Part shown: positions 9,236 through 16,876 of the stretch, one piece after another
How the letters are laid out: each line of letters starts with the position of its first letter
Position numbering within the stretch: position 1 is the stretch's first letter
NCBI GenBank assembly: GCA_022771205.1
Contig: JALFCF010000006.1
Coordinates: 124,001-188,000 of the forward strand
Length of the DNA stretch: 64,000 nt
Reading direction: 5' to 3'
Source of the DNA: Mycoplasmatota bacterium
GTDB lineage: Bacteria; Bacillota_I; Bacilli_A; RF39; UBA660
Notes under the pieces: generated by a model
What the model was told of the DNA's origin: nothing
Database searches by the model: none
The model's input: the letters and a program-made list of their open reading frames with translations, nothing else
Translations under genes and position numbers: made by a program

Positions 9236-10291
9236 TTATATAATTTCCTGAGAAACATCCCTCAATGTAAATCGATACATATAGTGATCCTTAATAATCA
9301 CAAAATAGCAAATTTTCGCCTTTGTCTTTTCATAGAATAATATTGGTATTCTAAGTTCTTCTTCTAAGTCAACTAACTCAGTAATACTTTTTATTTCAAA
9401 TATAGTAAATGTATTAAAATCAATAGCATTATCTATATCAACAATAATAGAACCATAATCTTTTTTTATTTTTCTTTTAATTCGTTCATATTCATTAGTA
9501 GAATAAATTTTCAATAATTTTACAACAAGTAAACCAATCAACAAAATTCCTACAATTCCTAATAAAACTAATACAATAAGAATGACATTAGAAGAAACCA
9601 ACATATTGTTTACGGTCTTTTTCTCTACAACAGAATCCTTCTTTTTATAATCAGTAGAAATTCTAAATACATCATCATCTAAAGGAATAGAAGTTGTTAA
9701 TTTACTATTTTTAGTATTGCCATCTAAATCTTGATAATTAATATCCATAACAACCTCTAATTTACCATCCACTTTTAAATGATAGGTATTTTTGAAATTA
9801 TCTAAAATATTTCTATATTGCCAATAAGATATACTAACTTGATCTTGAAGAACTAAAGAAGTGCCTACTTTAGTTTGATTATTTACAAACTTTATAGGAT
9901 ATAATTGACTCCAAATTTCAGAATTTGTACCATCTTCGTTATGATACATAGCAGAAATTTTAGCATACATTGCATAATTATAAACAACTGTAGATTGAGA
10001 TAAAAAATTAGCAGACTGCATAAAATCTATAACTATTGAATTCGTCATTGATGCAATATATTGTTGATTCATCCCAAGAGAAGTATCAGTAACAAAATTA
10101 TTAGTTGCTAAATAAACTTTATAATTAATACTGTTTTGATAAGTTGAAGTAACTCTCTTCTCAATAGAAGTAGGATTTAAAATATTAGAAGAAAATAAAA
10201 CAAGTAAAAAAATACTCATAATGATAATTACAGAGAAAACCAAATAAACTATCGGTATTTTTCTTACCATCTTATCTATCATCAATATCAC
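9236..10291 (-). CDS. DUF5305-like membrane protein
   Basis: 351 residues. An N-terminal membrane segment lies at about 13-34 (IVYLVFSVIIIMSIFLLVLF). An extracellular region of about 190 residues contains YKVYLATNNFV and YHLKVDGKLEVVMDINYQD. A second membrane segment lies at about 233-258, followed by a cytosolic domain of some 90 residues. This layout and the V-Y/Y-K-V pattern match DUF5305, which is regularly encoded beside SipW-type signal peptidases and TasA-like proteins. It overlaps sipW by four bases (ATGA) and the next gene by a TAATG junction, so the operon is translationally coupled. The role in export or assembly is inferred from context only. Confidence 0.65.
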   Translation of the reverse strand: MILMIDKMVRKIPIVYLVFSVIIIMSIFLLVLFSSNILNPTSIEKRVTSTYQNSINYKVYLATNNFVTDTSLGMNQQYIASMTNSIVIDFMQSANFLSQSTVVYNYAMYAKISAMYHNEDGTNSEIWSQLYPIKFVNNQTKVGTSLVLQDQVSISYWQYRNILDNFKNTYHLKVDGKLEVVMDINYQDLDGNTKNSKLTTSIPLDDDVFRISTDYKKKDSVVEKKTVNNMLVSSNVILIVLVLLGIVGILLIGLLVVKLLKIYSTNEYERIKRKIKKDYGSIIVDIDNAIDFNTFTIFEIKSITELVDLEEELRIPILFYEKTKAKICYFVIIKDHYMYRFTLRDVSQEII

Positions 10292-11460
10292 CTACCTACT
10301 TCTACATCTACATTCTGATCTGAATTAAAAAACTCACTAAGCCATACGCTTGGATAACCAATTTTAGGAACAGAGAATAAAACTTTGCCAACAATTTGAT
10401 CATAGGACACAGCATTTACATCCTTACTATTATTGTTATCACCCTTCAGAATAAAAAACTTTTCACCATCTTGTTTATAAAAATCTATAATTCGATGCAC
10501 TACAACAATACCATTATACTGATACTGTATAATATCCCCTTTTTTCAACTTATTCTTTTCACTTTTTGTTTCTAATTTCTCTATAACAACAATATCACCT
10601 CTAGTAAATATTGGTTCCATACTATATGTAAGAATTGCCAAAGGCTGATACTTAAAAACACCAGCAATAAACAAACTAACAAATAAAATCAAACAACAAA
10701 GAACACTATAAGAATAAGAAATCTTTTTATCTATCTTCCTAATATAAATTCTTTTAGCTTTACTTAAGTATTCATTTTGTACGAATGTATAAATAACTCC
10801 ACTAATCAATAATTGTAATAGTAAAGAATAAAACCAATCTAAGTCTACCACTATAGGAATATAATATCGTGATATTAAAGTAGGTAAAAAATAAGCATAT
10901 ACTGTACTTCTAGTTCCTGCAAAAGCTAAATATGTAAGTAAAATATTTTCTATAGCAATAGGTAAAAAAACAGAAGTAAATTGTGTAAATAGTTCTTTAT
11001 TTGTTTGAAAATAAAAAAAAGAAGAACTAAATAATTCACAAAGAATAAATATTACAGTAATAAAAATATGAGCTTGTTTATGTTTATAAAAATTAACAAA
11101 CTTTAAACGAACCTCTTCACGAAACAATAATGGTAAAATAAATATCAAACTATTATACAAAATTCCACCAAAACCAGTATCGTAAGTATTATAAGAAAAA
11201 CCTATAACGACACCAAACAAATAATATAATATAAAATAGCTACCTACAATAACTAAAATTGTTTGTGTCAATTCTCTATGGTAATTACGAGCTAACTTTT
11301 TTCCCTGAAAAAATAGAATTGAGAAAAAGCATAGAAAACCGTAAAGAATAAAATCTAAAATAGGAAGATTCACTTTTAATAAAAAGCAAAAAAACCAAAC
11401 ACACAAAAAAATTAATAAAGAAAAATAACCTATTTGTTTTTTTGTAAAATTTATATGCAT
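10288..11460 (-). CDS. sipW: SipW-like (ER-type) signal peptidase I fused to polytopic membrane domain
   Basis: The start is placed at ATG 11460, after GGTGATT. The 390-aa protein has about 270 N-terminal residues forming eight or so membrane segments, then a short membrane helix and the S26B peptidase domain. The catalytic Ser is in TYSMEPIFTRGDIVVI (about residue 280). The second catalytic residue is His, in VVVHRI (about 322), the ER/SipW type rather than the Lys of classical type I peptidases. The KGDNNNSKD loop follows. Ordinary SipW is about 190 aa, so the long membrane module is unusual. It should process the TasA-like protein encoded immediately upstream. Confidence 0.85.
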   Translation of the reverse strand: MHINFTKKQIGYFSLLIFLCVWFFCFLLKVNLPILDFILYGFLCFFSILFFQGKKLARNYHRELTQTILVIVGSYFILYYLFGVVIGFSYNTYDTGFGGILYNSLIFILPLLFREEVRLKFVNFYKHKQAHIFITVIFILCELFSSSFFYFQTNKELFTQFTSVFLPIAIENILLTYLAFAGTRSTVYAYFLPTLISRYYIPIVVDLDWFYSLLLQLLISGVIYTFVQNEYLSKAKRIYIRKIDKKISYSYSVLCCLILFVSLFIAGVFKYQPLAILTYSMEPIFTRGDIVVIEKLETKSEKNKLKKGDIIQYQYNGIVVVHRIIDFYKQDGEKFFILKGDNNNSKDVNAVSYDQIVGKVLFSVPKIGYPSVWLSEFFNSDQNVDVEVGR

Positions 11461-11509
11461 AATAATCACCAATAAAAAGTAAAAGAAGGGAGCATCATCC
11501 CCCTTTTAA

Positions 11510-12073
11510 TTAATTCTTACCGTCTTGTGCAGCATCTTGTACATAATCAAAAGTTATAGTAGCTGTTTTTTCTTTTGTTTCTGGAATAGAAGTTGCATCT
11601 TTACTCCATTGAACCATAACTGCATATTGAGCTTTCTCACCTGCAGCTAAATAACCTTTTTCTGCAGCAGTACTGCCTTCAGCATTATAAGTTAAACTAT
11701 AAATTACATCAGTTGGTTCTTGAGAATTAATTGTATCAAGTACTGGTTCTTCAGTTAATACTGCATCAATACTACCTTTGTTTTCAATAGTAATAAGATA
11801 ACCTACACCAGATCCAGGCATTGGTAATGCTGCATTAAATGTTGCAGAAGTTGCATTAAATGTTGGTTCTTCAGGAGATGTAAAAGTTGCATCCATATTT
11901 TGACCACCACTAATTGGTGATGCTTCAATACCAGTAATTTGAACATTCCAATCTGCAGTAATTTTACTATTACCATTAATAGTTAATTCTTGACTTAATA
12001 AAGCATAACCTACAGCCATAAAACAAACTATAACAGCCAAAGCAATAATAACTCTCTTCTTATTCTTTTGCAT
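11510..12073 (-). CDS. TasA/camelysin-like secreted protein
   Basis: 187 residues. The N-terminus is basic (MQKNKKR), with a hydrophobic segment (VIIALAVIVCFMAVGYALL) and then SQELTINGNSKITADWNVQITG, which matches the TasA/CotN/camelysin pattern of a SipW-type signal followed by a G-x-x-x-I/A strand. The mature part is acidic, Cys-free and beta-rich (YLITIENKGSIDAVLTEEP), consistent with a fibre-forming or surface-matrix protein. It heads the operon with sipW, the DUF5305-like gene and a second surface protein. The AGGAGG ribosome-binding site is strong, fitting high expression. Fibre formation is inferred from the family. Confidence 0.8.
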   Translation of the reverse strand: MQKNKKRVIIALAVIVCFMAVGYALLSQELTINGNSKITADWNVQITGIEASPISGGQNMDATFTSPEEPTFNATSATFNAALPMPGSGVGYLITIENKGSIDAVLTEEPVLDTINSQEPTDVIYSLTYNAEGSTAAEKGYLAAGEKAQYAVMVQWSKDATSIPETKEKTATITFDYVQDAAQDGKN

Positions 12074-12099
12074 TAAAAAATTCCTCCTATCTTATTTAA

Positions 12100-12154
12100 A
12101 AGATATCATGAAACAACAGAATTGTAAACTATATTTTGACAAAATTCGACAAAA
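12100..12154 (-). promoter_or_regulatory. Promoter and direct repeat upstream of TasA-like operon
   Basis: A -35 TTTACA (12123-12128, complement) and -10 TATCTT (12100-12105) are spaced by 17 bases. Just upstream, two close direct copies read TTTTGTCGAAT and TTTTGTCAAAA on the minus strand (12144-12154 and 12134-12144). They could be a regulator-binding pair, which is inferred only. Confidence 0.45.
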
Positions 12155-12193
12155 AAATAAAATTTTATGTACAATAAAAAAAGAGAAGAAAAA

Positions 12194-12739
12194 CTAAATT
12201 GTCATTAATTCCTGCTCTTTTTCTTTTAACATTTCATCAATTTTTTTATTATAAGTTTGTACTAAATCTTGAACATCCTTTTCCATTCCTTTTTCAATAT
12301 CCTCAGGAAGTTCTTCTGCTTCCACCATTTCCAAAGCCTCATGACGATTATTACGCACAGACACTTTAGCATCTTCTGCAATTGCCTTCACTTGCTTAGT
12401 AAGTTCACGTCGTCTTTCTTCAGTAAGTGCAGGAATCACAATACGAATCGTTTCTCCATCATTACTTGGTGTATAACCCAAATTAGCTGCAAGAATGGCC
12501 TTTTCTATAGCACCTAAACAACTTCTATCAAAAGGTTTAATTAGAAGTTGAGTAGCTTCTGGAACAGAAATAGTAGCTAATTGTTTTAATGGAGTCATAC
12601 TACCATAATATTCTGCCATAACACCATCTAAACTTGCAGGATTAGCACGTCCAGCTCTAACAGCAGAAAAACGCTTTTCTAAATTCTGTATAGTATTTTC
12701 CATACTTTCTTTGGTTAATTTGATAATATCATTATCCAT
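12194..12739 (-). CDS. frr: Ribosome recycling factor
   Basis: 181 residues with the family signature FSAVRAGRANPASLDGVMAEYYG near the N-terminus, VPEATQLLIKPFDRSCLGAIEKAI, and the C-terminal long helices EERRRELTKQVKAIAEDAKVSVRNNRHEA in short overlapping parts. The protein splits post-termination ribosomes with EF-G. Upstream lie two terminator hairpins and a thioredoxin-like lipoprotein gene. The usual upstream neighbour pyrH is missing. frr therefore probably has its own promoter in the gap 12740-12790. Confidence 0.97.
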   Translation of the reverse strand: MDNDIIKLTKESMENTIQNLEKRFSAVRAGRANPASLDGVMAEYYGSMTPLKQLATISVPEATQLLIKPFDRSCLGAIEKAILAANLGYTPSNDGETIRIVIPALTEERRRELTKQVKAIAEDAKVSVRNNRHEALEMVEAEELPEDIEKGMEKDVQDLVQTYNKKIDEMLKEKEQELMTI

Positions 12740-12790
12740 CTAATTCATCTCTCCTTGCTATAATTATAATATAAAGTTAATTGAAAAGAA

Positions 12791-12819
12791 AGAAAAAAGT
12801 AGAAATTAATCTACTTTTA
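12791..12819 (-). terminator. Second of two tandem terminator hairpins
   Basis: AAAAGTAG and CTACTTTT form a stem around a short loop, with TTTTTTCTTTCTTTT following on the minus strand. It backs up the terminator at 12838. Confidence 0.65.
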
Positions 12820-12837
12820 ATAGACACTATCAATAAT

Positions 12838-12860
12838 AAAAAGATGTCTCATCGACATCT
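12838..12860 (-). terminator. Terminator after thioredoxin-like lipoprotein gene
   Basis: AGATGTC-GATGA-GACATCT followed by TTTTTATT on the minus strand. The stem begins at the stop codon of the gene at 12860. Confidence 0.8.
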
Positions 12861-13372
12861 TAAATATATTGTGAAATCAAATTTAAATATTCATTTTCTA
12901 ATTGTTTTGTAGTTTCTTTATTAATAGTAGAATCATCATGAATAGAATAATCTACTTGATCTACAACTTTTCCATTCTTAATAACATAAACAATAGGTAA
13001 TGAAATATCATGATCTAATTCTAATAATTTTGATACTTTTTTATAATCCTTATCATTTTTATATTTGCTATCTTCTGGATTAAAATAATACACCCTATCA
13101 ATCTTTTCAGCTTTTGCTACTTTATTCAATACTTTAGCACCATAAGTAGACCATTCACAATCAGAATTCCCCAAAAACAATATAGCAGAACCATTTTTAA
13201 ATAATTCTAAAACATCAGAAGTATCAACATAATGAAATGGATTTTTCTTACTAATAGAATACTCATTAGCAAATTTTTCTGCATCGCTTAATTCATCTGT
13301 TTTCTTTATAGAACATCCACTTATCAAAAATAACATACTACAAATAACAATTAAAATTACTACTTTTTTCAT
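12860..13372 (-). CDS. Thioredoxin-fold lipoprotein lacking the CXXC pair
   Basis: 170 residues. The signal peptide ends in the lipobox LISGC at about residues 17-21, so it should be a membrane-anchored lipoprotein. The body has a thioredoxin-like order: a beta strand SAILFLGNSDCEWSTYG at the active-site position and, later, a cis-Pro loop SLPIVYVIKNGKVVD. At the redox site only one Cys is kept (C-E-W-S), so ordinary disulfide exchange is unlikely. It lies 18 bases after tsf, in the position where pyrH is normally found. A related CXXC-less protein is encoded at 38722. Function unknown. Confidence 0.75.
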   Translation of the reverse strand: MKKVVILIVICSMLFLISGCSIKKTDELSDAEKFANEYSISKKNPFHYVDTSDVLELFKNGSAILFLGNSDCEWSTYGAKVLNKVAKAEKIDRVYYFNPEDSKYKNDKDYKKVSKLLELDHDISLPIVYVIKNGKVVDQVDYSIHDDSTINKETTKQLENEYLNLISQYI

Positions 13373-13390
13373 GCCTACTCCTTAAGGAAA

Positions 13391-14272
13391 TTATGCTCCT
13401 TGAATTTGACTCATAACTTCATCAGCGAAGTTTTCTTGTTTCTTTTCAATACCTTCACCAACTGCATAACGTACCATAGAAGCAATTGTTCCTCCATTAG
13501 ATTTAACATAATCTAATACGTTAGTGTTAGAATCCTTAATAAAAGCTTGTTCTTCTAAGCAAACTTCTTTATAGAATTTATTAAGTCTACCAACCACCAT
13601 TTTTTCAGCAATATCAGCAGGTTTTCCTTCAGCCATAACTTGCTCTTTAATAACGTGAGATTCTCTTTCAACTAAATCAGCTGGAACTTCATCTCTTCTT
13701 ACAGCTGTTGGATTCATAGCAGCAACATGCATAGCCACATCTCTAGCAACTTCTTCAGTAGTGTTATCTAACACAACAACAGCAGTAATTTTTCCTCCCA
13801 TATGAGAATAAATTCCAAAAACTTGATTATCATTTTTTTCAATTCTTTCAAATCTTCTAAAACTAATTTTTTCACCAATTTTAGCAACAAAATTAACAAT
13901 AGTCTCTTCTACAGTCTCACTACCACCATCAATAGTTAATTGATTTGCTTCTTCCATAGTTGTTACATTATTATGTAATAATGTTTTAATTAAAGATGAA
14001 ACTAAAGCTTTAAAATCTTCATTTTGAGCAACGAAATCAGTTTCACAATTAACTTCTAATAATACAGCAACATTTCCTTCTACTTGAGCTTCTGTTAATC
14101 CTTCAGCTGCAATTCTACTTTCTTTTTTAGCAGCTTTACTAATTCCCTTTTCTCTTAACCAATCAATGGCATTTTCCATATTTCCATCTGTAGCTTCTAA
14201 TGCCTTTTTACAATCAAGCATACCAGCTCCAGTTCTTTCTCTTAATTCTTTAACATCACTTGCTTTAATCAT
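13391..14272 (-). CDS. tsf: Elongation factor Ts
   Basis: 293 residues. The N-terminal UBA domain KELRERTGAGMLDCKKALE is unmistakable, and NCETDFVAQNEDF is the EF-Tu contact signature. Dimerisation domain segments follow (GKITAVVVLDN, ARDVAMHVAAMNPTAVRRDEV). It is the nucleotide exchange factor for EF-Tu. It follows rpsB with a 71-base gap that contains a hairpin, which may tune expression relative to rpsB. Confidence 0.97.
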   Translation of the reverse strand: MIKASDVKELRERTGAGMLDCKKALEATDGNMENAIDWLREKGISKAAKKESRIAAEGLTEAQVEGNVAVLLEVNCETDFVAQNEDFKALVSSLIKTLLHNNVTTMEEANQLTIDGGSETVEETIVNFVAKIGEKISFRRFERIEKNDNQVFGIYSHMGGKITAVVVLDNTTEEVARDVAMHVAAMNPTAVRRDEVPADLVERESHVIKEQVMAEGKPADIAEKMVVGRLNKFYKEVCLEEQAFIKDSNTNVLDYVKSNGGTIASMVRYAVGEGIEKKQENFADEVMSQIQGA

Positions 14273-14296
14273 TTTAATCCTCCTCTTTTGTGTACA

Positions 14297-14323
14297 ATAA
14301 AAGGGTGAATACCATCCACCCTC
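14297..14323 (-). terminator. Attenuator-like hairpin between rpsB and tsf
   Basis: GGGTG-GATGGTATT-CACCC followed by TTTTATTG on the minus strand. The stem is only 5 bp, so it is probably partial: it would reduce rather than stop transcription into tsf. Confidence 0.55.
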
Positions 14324-14343
14324 CCAATACTAGTTTATCATAA

Positions 14344-15258
14344 TTATTTAGATAATACTTCAATTAATTCAGCTTTTTTCATAGCAGAATAACCTTTAAC
14401 ACCAGCATCTTTTGCCATAGTTTTTAAATCAGCTAATGTCATAGAAGAATAATCAACAGCTTCTTTTTCTTCTTTAACAACTTCTTTTACTTCTGCTATT
14501 TCTTCTTTAGCAACTTCTTTTTTAGCCTTCTTTTCAGATTTAGCTTTATCATCATCATTAACATAATCAATTACATCATTACCATTAACTTCAGCAATAG
14601 CATTAGTTAATACACCAAGTAATAATTTAACTGCACGAACTGCATCATCATTACCAGGAATAACATAATCAACTAAATCAGGATCACAGTTAGTATCTAC
14701 AACACCAAATACTGGGATACCTAAAATACGAGCTTCTTTAATTGCGTTTTCTTCTTTACGAGGATCAACAATTACTAATGCTTGAGGTAATCTCTTCATT
14801 TCACGAATACCTCTTAAGTTTTTATCTAACTTAGCATATTCTTTCTTGATTTGGATAACTTCTTTTTTAGGTAATAAATCAAATGTACCATCAGCTTCCA
14901 TTTTATCAATATCGTCCATTCTCTTAATTCTTGAACGAATAGTCTTAAAGTTAGTTAAAGTACCACCTAACCATCTTTCATTAACGAAATACATGTTAGT
15001 TCTAGTAGCACATTCTTCTGCTGCTTCTTGAGCTTGTTTCTTAGTTCCTACAAATAAAACTTTTCCACCAGCTTCAGCAATTCCTTTCATTGCTTCATAT
15101 GCTTCTTCTAACTTTTTAACAGTTTTTTGTAAATCGATAATATAAATATCATCTCTTGTAGTATAGATGAATTGCTTCATCTTTGGATTCCATCTTCTTC
15201 TTTGATGTCCAAAATGAACACCAGCTTCTAATAAATAATTCATTGATACTATAGCCAT
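14344..15258 (-). CDS. rpsB: Ribosomal protein S2 with extra C-terminal Rho_N/SAP-like domain
   Basis: The first 230 or so residues are ordinary S2 ([67 protein letters not shown]). The usual length is about 230-260. Here a Lys/Glu-rich linker (about 235-265) is followed by roughly 38 residues starting [19 protein letters not shown] and ending [12 protein letters not shown]. That is the pattern of a Rho N-terminal/SAP-type nucleic-acid-binding helix pair. Nearly the same module ends L20, encoded just upstream. The strong AAGGAG ribosome-binding site marks the start. The core assignment is secure, the domain label is pattern-based. Confidence 0.96.
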   Translation of the reverse strand: MAIVSMNYLLEAGVHFGHQRRRWNPKMKQFIYTTRDDIYIIDLQKTVKKLEEAYEAMKGIAEAGGKVLFVGTKKQAQEAAEECATRTNMYFVNERWLGGTLTNFKTIRSRIKRMDDIDKMEADGTFDLLPKKEVIQIKKEYAKLDKNLRGIREMKRLPQALVIVDPRKEENAIKEARILGIPVFGVVDTNCDPDLVDYVIPGNDDAVRAVKLLLGVLTNAIAEVNGNDVIDYVNDDDKAKSEKKAKKEVAKEEIAEVKEVVKEEKEAVDYSSMTLADLKTMAKDAGVKGYSAMKKAELIEVLSK

Positions 15259-15351
15259 AAATATAATTCTCCTTTTCGTTTTATCTTCTATTAGTTTCTA
15301 ATATTTGTCACCCTAAGGCACTAGACAAATAAATTCGCTAATATGTTTATT

Positions 15352-15945
15352 TTATTTAGTTAAAGCTGCAACTAATTCTGCTTTCTTCATTGTAGAATAT
15401 CCTTCTACTTTAGCATTTTTTGCTGCTTCTTTTAATTCAGCAACTGTCATTTTAGAATAATCAACAGCTTCTTTTACTTCTTCTTTCTTTTCAGCTTTTT
15501 TTTCTTCTTTTTTAGTTTCTTTAACTTCACTCTTACCAGCAGTTACAGTAACTTCATGTCCAATAACTTCTTCTTGACGAGTAACCTTTCCTGCTTTTCC
15601 ATCACGAGCGATTTTTACAAATTCACTAAACATTTTTGGATCATTAATAGCGATTTCAGATAACATCTTACGGTTAACTTCAACACCAGCTTTAGTTAAA
15701 CCTTCGATAAATCTAGAATAACTAATATCGTTTTGACGACATGCAGCATTAATTCTAGTAATCCATAATTTTCTGAATTCTCTCTTTCTTTGCTTTCTGT
15801 CTCTAAATGCATATTGTCCAGAATGCATTAATTGTTCTTTTGCTGACTTATAAAGTCTATGTTTACTACCAAAGTAACCTTTAGCTTGTTTTAATACTTT
15901 TTTATGACGAGCTTTTGTAACTGCTCCATTCTTTACTCTTGCCAT
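15352..15945 (-). CDS. rplT: Ribosomal protein L20 with extra C-terminal Rho_N/SAP-like domain
   Basis: Residues 1-117 are a complete L20 ([77 protein letters not shown]). Normal L20 ends there at about 118 aa, but this protein is 197 aa. The extra part is a Lys/Glu-rich linker and a module [19 protein letters not shown] to [12 protein letters not shown] that closely matches the tail of S2. L20 binds 23S rRNA early in 50S assembly and in bacteria autoregulates its operon. The tail could add RNA or DNA contacts. Confidence 0.96.
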   Translation of the reverse strand: MARVKNGAVTKARHKKVLKQAKGYFGSKHRLYKSAKEQLMHSGQYAFRDRKQRKREFRKLWITRINAACRQNDISYSRFIEGLTKAGVEVNRKMLSEIAINDPKMFSEFVKIARDGKAGKVTRQEEVIGHEVTVTAGKSEVKETKKEEKKAEKKEEVKEAVDYSKMTVAELKEAAKNAKVEGYSTMKKAELVAALTK

Positions 15946-15974
15946 GTTTCTTCCTCCTTCAAATTATTACAAAA

Positions 15975-16160
15975 TTATATTATATTTTTTAATCTGTTTT
16001 GATCTGCTTTACTTAAATTAGATCCTTTTCTATTTTTTCTATTAACACTTGTAGATTTAGCTCCAGTGTTATGACGACTTCCTGGACGTCCGATTTTATA
16101 ATCATTTTTACGTGCTTTTACAACTTTTGCAGTTCCTTTATGTGTTTTAATTTTTGGCAT
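15975..16160 (-). CDS. rpmI: Ribosomal protein L35
   Basis: 61 residues, typical for L35, starting MPKIKTHKGTAKVVKARKN and ending in the basic KADQNRLKNII. It sits between infC and rplT, the conserved bacterial order, with an AGGAGG-type ribosome-binding site just upstream. Identification is secure from sequence and context. Confidence 0.96.
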   Translation of the reverse strand: MPKIKTHKGTAKVVKARKNDYKIGRPGSRHNTGAKSTSVNRKNRKGSNLSKADQNRLKNII

Positions 16161-16174
16161 AACTCTTCCTCCTA

Positions 16175-16705
16175 TTATTTATTTTTCTTTGGAACCAATA
16201 ACATAGTCATGGTTCTGCCGTCTAATTTGGGACTTTGTTCTATATCCGCAATTTCTGTAACGCGAGATGCAAATTTTTCTAAAACTTCTCGACCTAATTC
16301 TGTATGAGCCATCTGACGTCCTTTAAAACGAACAGTAAGCTTAATACGATCACCTTTTTCTAAATATTTAACAGCATTTCTAAGTTTAGTCTCGAAATCC
16401 CCAACATCGATAACAGGTGATAAACGATATTCTTTCAACTCAGACATATTAGCTTTTTGTTTCTTTAATGCTTCTTTTTCTTTTTTTCGTTTTTCATAAC
16501 GATACTTATTATAATCCATCACTTTACATACTGGTGGATTAGCATTAGGACTCATTAAAACTAAATCTAAATTTGCATAACTAGCCAAAGTAAGTGCATC
16601 TTGAATAGATTTAACTCCAACTTGTTCCCCATTAGGACCAATAACTAATACTTCTCGAGCCTTAATCTGATCGTTAATAGGTTGATTTCCCTTATTATTT
16701 GCTAT
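16175..16705 (-). CDS. infC: Translation initiation factor IF-3 with probable non-AUG start
   Basis: The protein carries INDQIKAREVLVIGPNGEQVG at its N-terminus, the linker YNKYRYEKRKKEKEALKKQ and the C-terminal core SPVIDVGDFETKLRNAVKYLEKGD, all IF-3. The nearest in-frame ATG (16720-16718) lies inside the GGAGGTG ribosome-binding site, so it cannot be the start. Downstream in frame are ATT (16708-16706) and ATA (16705-16703). ATA has the better 8-base spacing and gives 176 residues. infC genes are known for rare start codons that let IF-3 limit its own synthesis, so ATA or ATT is likely. The choice between them is open. Confidence 0.93.
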   Translation of the reverse strand: MANNKGNQPINDQIKAREVLVIGPNGEQVGVKSIQDALTLASYANLDLVLMSPNANPPVCKVMDYNKYRYEKRKKEKEALKKQKANMSELKEYRLSPVIDVGDFETKLRNAVKYLEKGDRIKLTVRFKGRQMAHTELGREVLEKFASRVTEIADIEQSPKLDGRTMTMLLVPKKNK

Positions 16706-16720
16706 AATTAACACCTCCAT

Positions 16721-16860
16721 ATATTACAAGAAAAAGAAAAGTGGATATAAAATTATATCCACTCCAAACCAAAACGTAACAAAACAAATTTTGTTGCTAG
16801 GCTTTTGACCCATCGCTAGTTGCAATCAGGTGGATATAAATCTCTTTCCTTTTTTCTCGA
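16721..16860 (-). promoter_or_regulatory. Leader and attenuator of infC-rpmI-rplT operon
   Basis: A near-perfect stem GTGGATATAA-TT-TTATATCCAC (16741-16762) is followed by TTTTCTTTTTCTT, an intrinsic terminator ahead of infC. Further upstream in the transcript TTTATATCCAC recurs (complement of 16830-16840). It can pair with the 5' arm of the terminator, giving a mutually exclusive antiterminator. Between the copies lies GCGATGGGTCAAAAGCC. L20 leaders in Bacillota sit here and respond to free L20. This one is placed by position and structure, not by a covariance search. Confidence 0.75.
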
Positions 16861-16876
16861 CTAGTAATATTTTATG

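Noticed and set aside
15259-15351. Possible ribosomal-protein leader between rplT and rpsB
   Set aside because: The 93-base gap has no clear hairpin with a T-run and I cannot match it to a known leader.
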